Below, one piece after another: positions 29,718-29,830 of a DNA stretch of 29,830 nucleotides. The translations under genes and the position numbers were made by a program. The DNA lies in contig MHIV01000015.1 in NCBI GenBank assembly GCA_001817685.1, positions 5,508 through 35,337 on the forward strand. Direction: 5' to 3'. This DNA is from Candidatus Colwellbacteria bacterium RIFCSPHIGHO2_02_FULL_45_17 (GTDB lineage Bacteria; Patescibacteriota; Minisyncoccia; UBA6257; Colwellbacteraceae). The notes under the pieces are model-generated. The model worked only from the letters and a program-made list of their open reading frames with translations. It searched no databases and was not told the DNA's origin. Every line of letters begins with the position of its first letter. Position 1 is the first letter of the stretch.

Positions 29718-29830
29718 ATCAACCCAACTCGCAATTTCCTTGGCCCTGGGCCGGCAAGCTTACATCTTTTCTATAAACTTTTGCGCAGCAAAAGAGCTTG
29801 GGGAACAACATATATAAAAGTATATTGCGA
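29718..29830. other. Unassigned right edge of the window
   Basis: No gene can be supported. A small hairpin, CTTTTGC-GCA-GCAAAAG (29778-29794), and an A/T-rich end are seen; they may belong to a feature beyond the window. Confidence 0.3.

Noticed and set aside
29778..29794. CTTTTGC-GCA-GCAAAAG hairpin at the right edge
   Set aside because: Too short and without context or a T-run to call it a terminator or regulator.
1..29830. CRISPR arrays, insertion sequences or transposases
   Set aside because: No regularly spaced direct repeats of 25-40 nt and no transposase or integrase motifs were seen on either strand.
1..29830. Recoding of TGA to glycine as in some CPR lineages
   Set aside because: TGA ends several genes at the expected place (13993-14262 gene, DUF4012, MBL gene) and the prfB frameshift depends on it as a stop.

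Overview
The window looks like a chromosomal segment of a Patescibacteria/CPR bacterium, most likely a Parcubacteria (Paceibacteria) relative. This is inferred from tight minus-strand operons with 4-30 nt overlaps, small membrane proteins of the kind common in that group, short versions of housekeeping proteins (MetK, hibernation factor), a DUF4012 protein next to a sugar-phosphate transferase, and standard TGA stops. TGA is read as stop here, which argues against the Gracilibacteria/Absconditabacteria code.

Layout. 1-3000: end of a membrane protein, then metK behind a SAM riboswitch, a small membrane protein and a glycosyltransferase. 3000-3740: a G/C-rich foreign-looking gene and an intergenic repeat. 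3740-9090: a long minus-strand set, tRNA-Gly, VIT1-like, DoxX-like, tRNA-Thr, DedA, glycosyltransferase, prfB (with the programmed +1 frameshift), ftsE, ftsX. 9100-13920: a structured non-coding region, then ftsB/divIC-like, lepA, DUF4012 and sugar transferase. 13990-14260: a second G/C-rich gene. 14320-19725: PPC-domain protein, small membrane protein, secA, hpf, murB and an unknown membrane-anchored protein. 19767-22281: nucleotidyltransferase, DUF167, RNA ligase/phosphodiesterase-like thpR, a Cys-rich mini-protein, a repeat and a secreted metzincin-like protein. 22436-23420: a third G/C-rich block (polysaccharide deacetylase plus a small protein). 23500-24160: small membrane proteins between twin hairpin terminators.

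From about 24290 to 29640 the window is an accessory, defence-like island. One operon (minus strand) holds a GIY-YIG-like protein, a ComEC-like metallo-beta-lactamase-fold protein and a four-helix membrane protein. Divergent from it lies the most striking gene: a complete LexA repressor (helix-turn-helix, Ala-Gly cleavage site, Ser/Lys dyad) fused in one frame to a DNA methyltransferase. It converges on a restriction endonuclease gene (BsaWI-like), which sits behind a DUF262-HNH nuclease gene and a tiny AbrB-type regulator. I read this as a type II restriction-modification system whose methyltransferase carries its own DNA-damage-sensitive repressor.

Two expression styles are visible. Many resident genes have a -10 box only 6-9 nt before the ATG, so their mRNAs should be leaderless or nearly so. 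The G/C-rich genes instead have well-formed promoters, leaders of roughly 25-45 nt, strong Shine-Dalgarno sites and, in most cases, private hairpin terminators, which fits later acquisition or a different expression regime.
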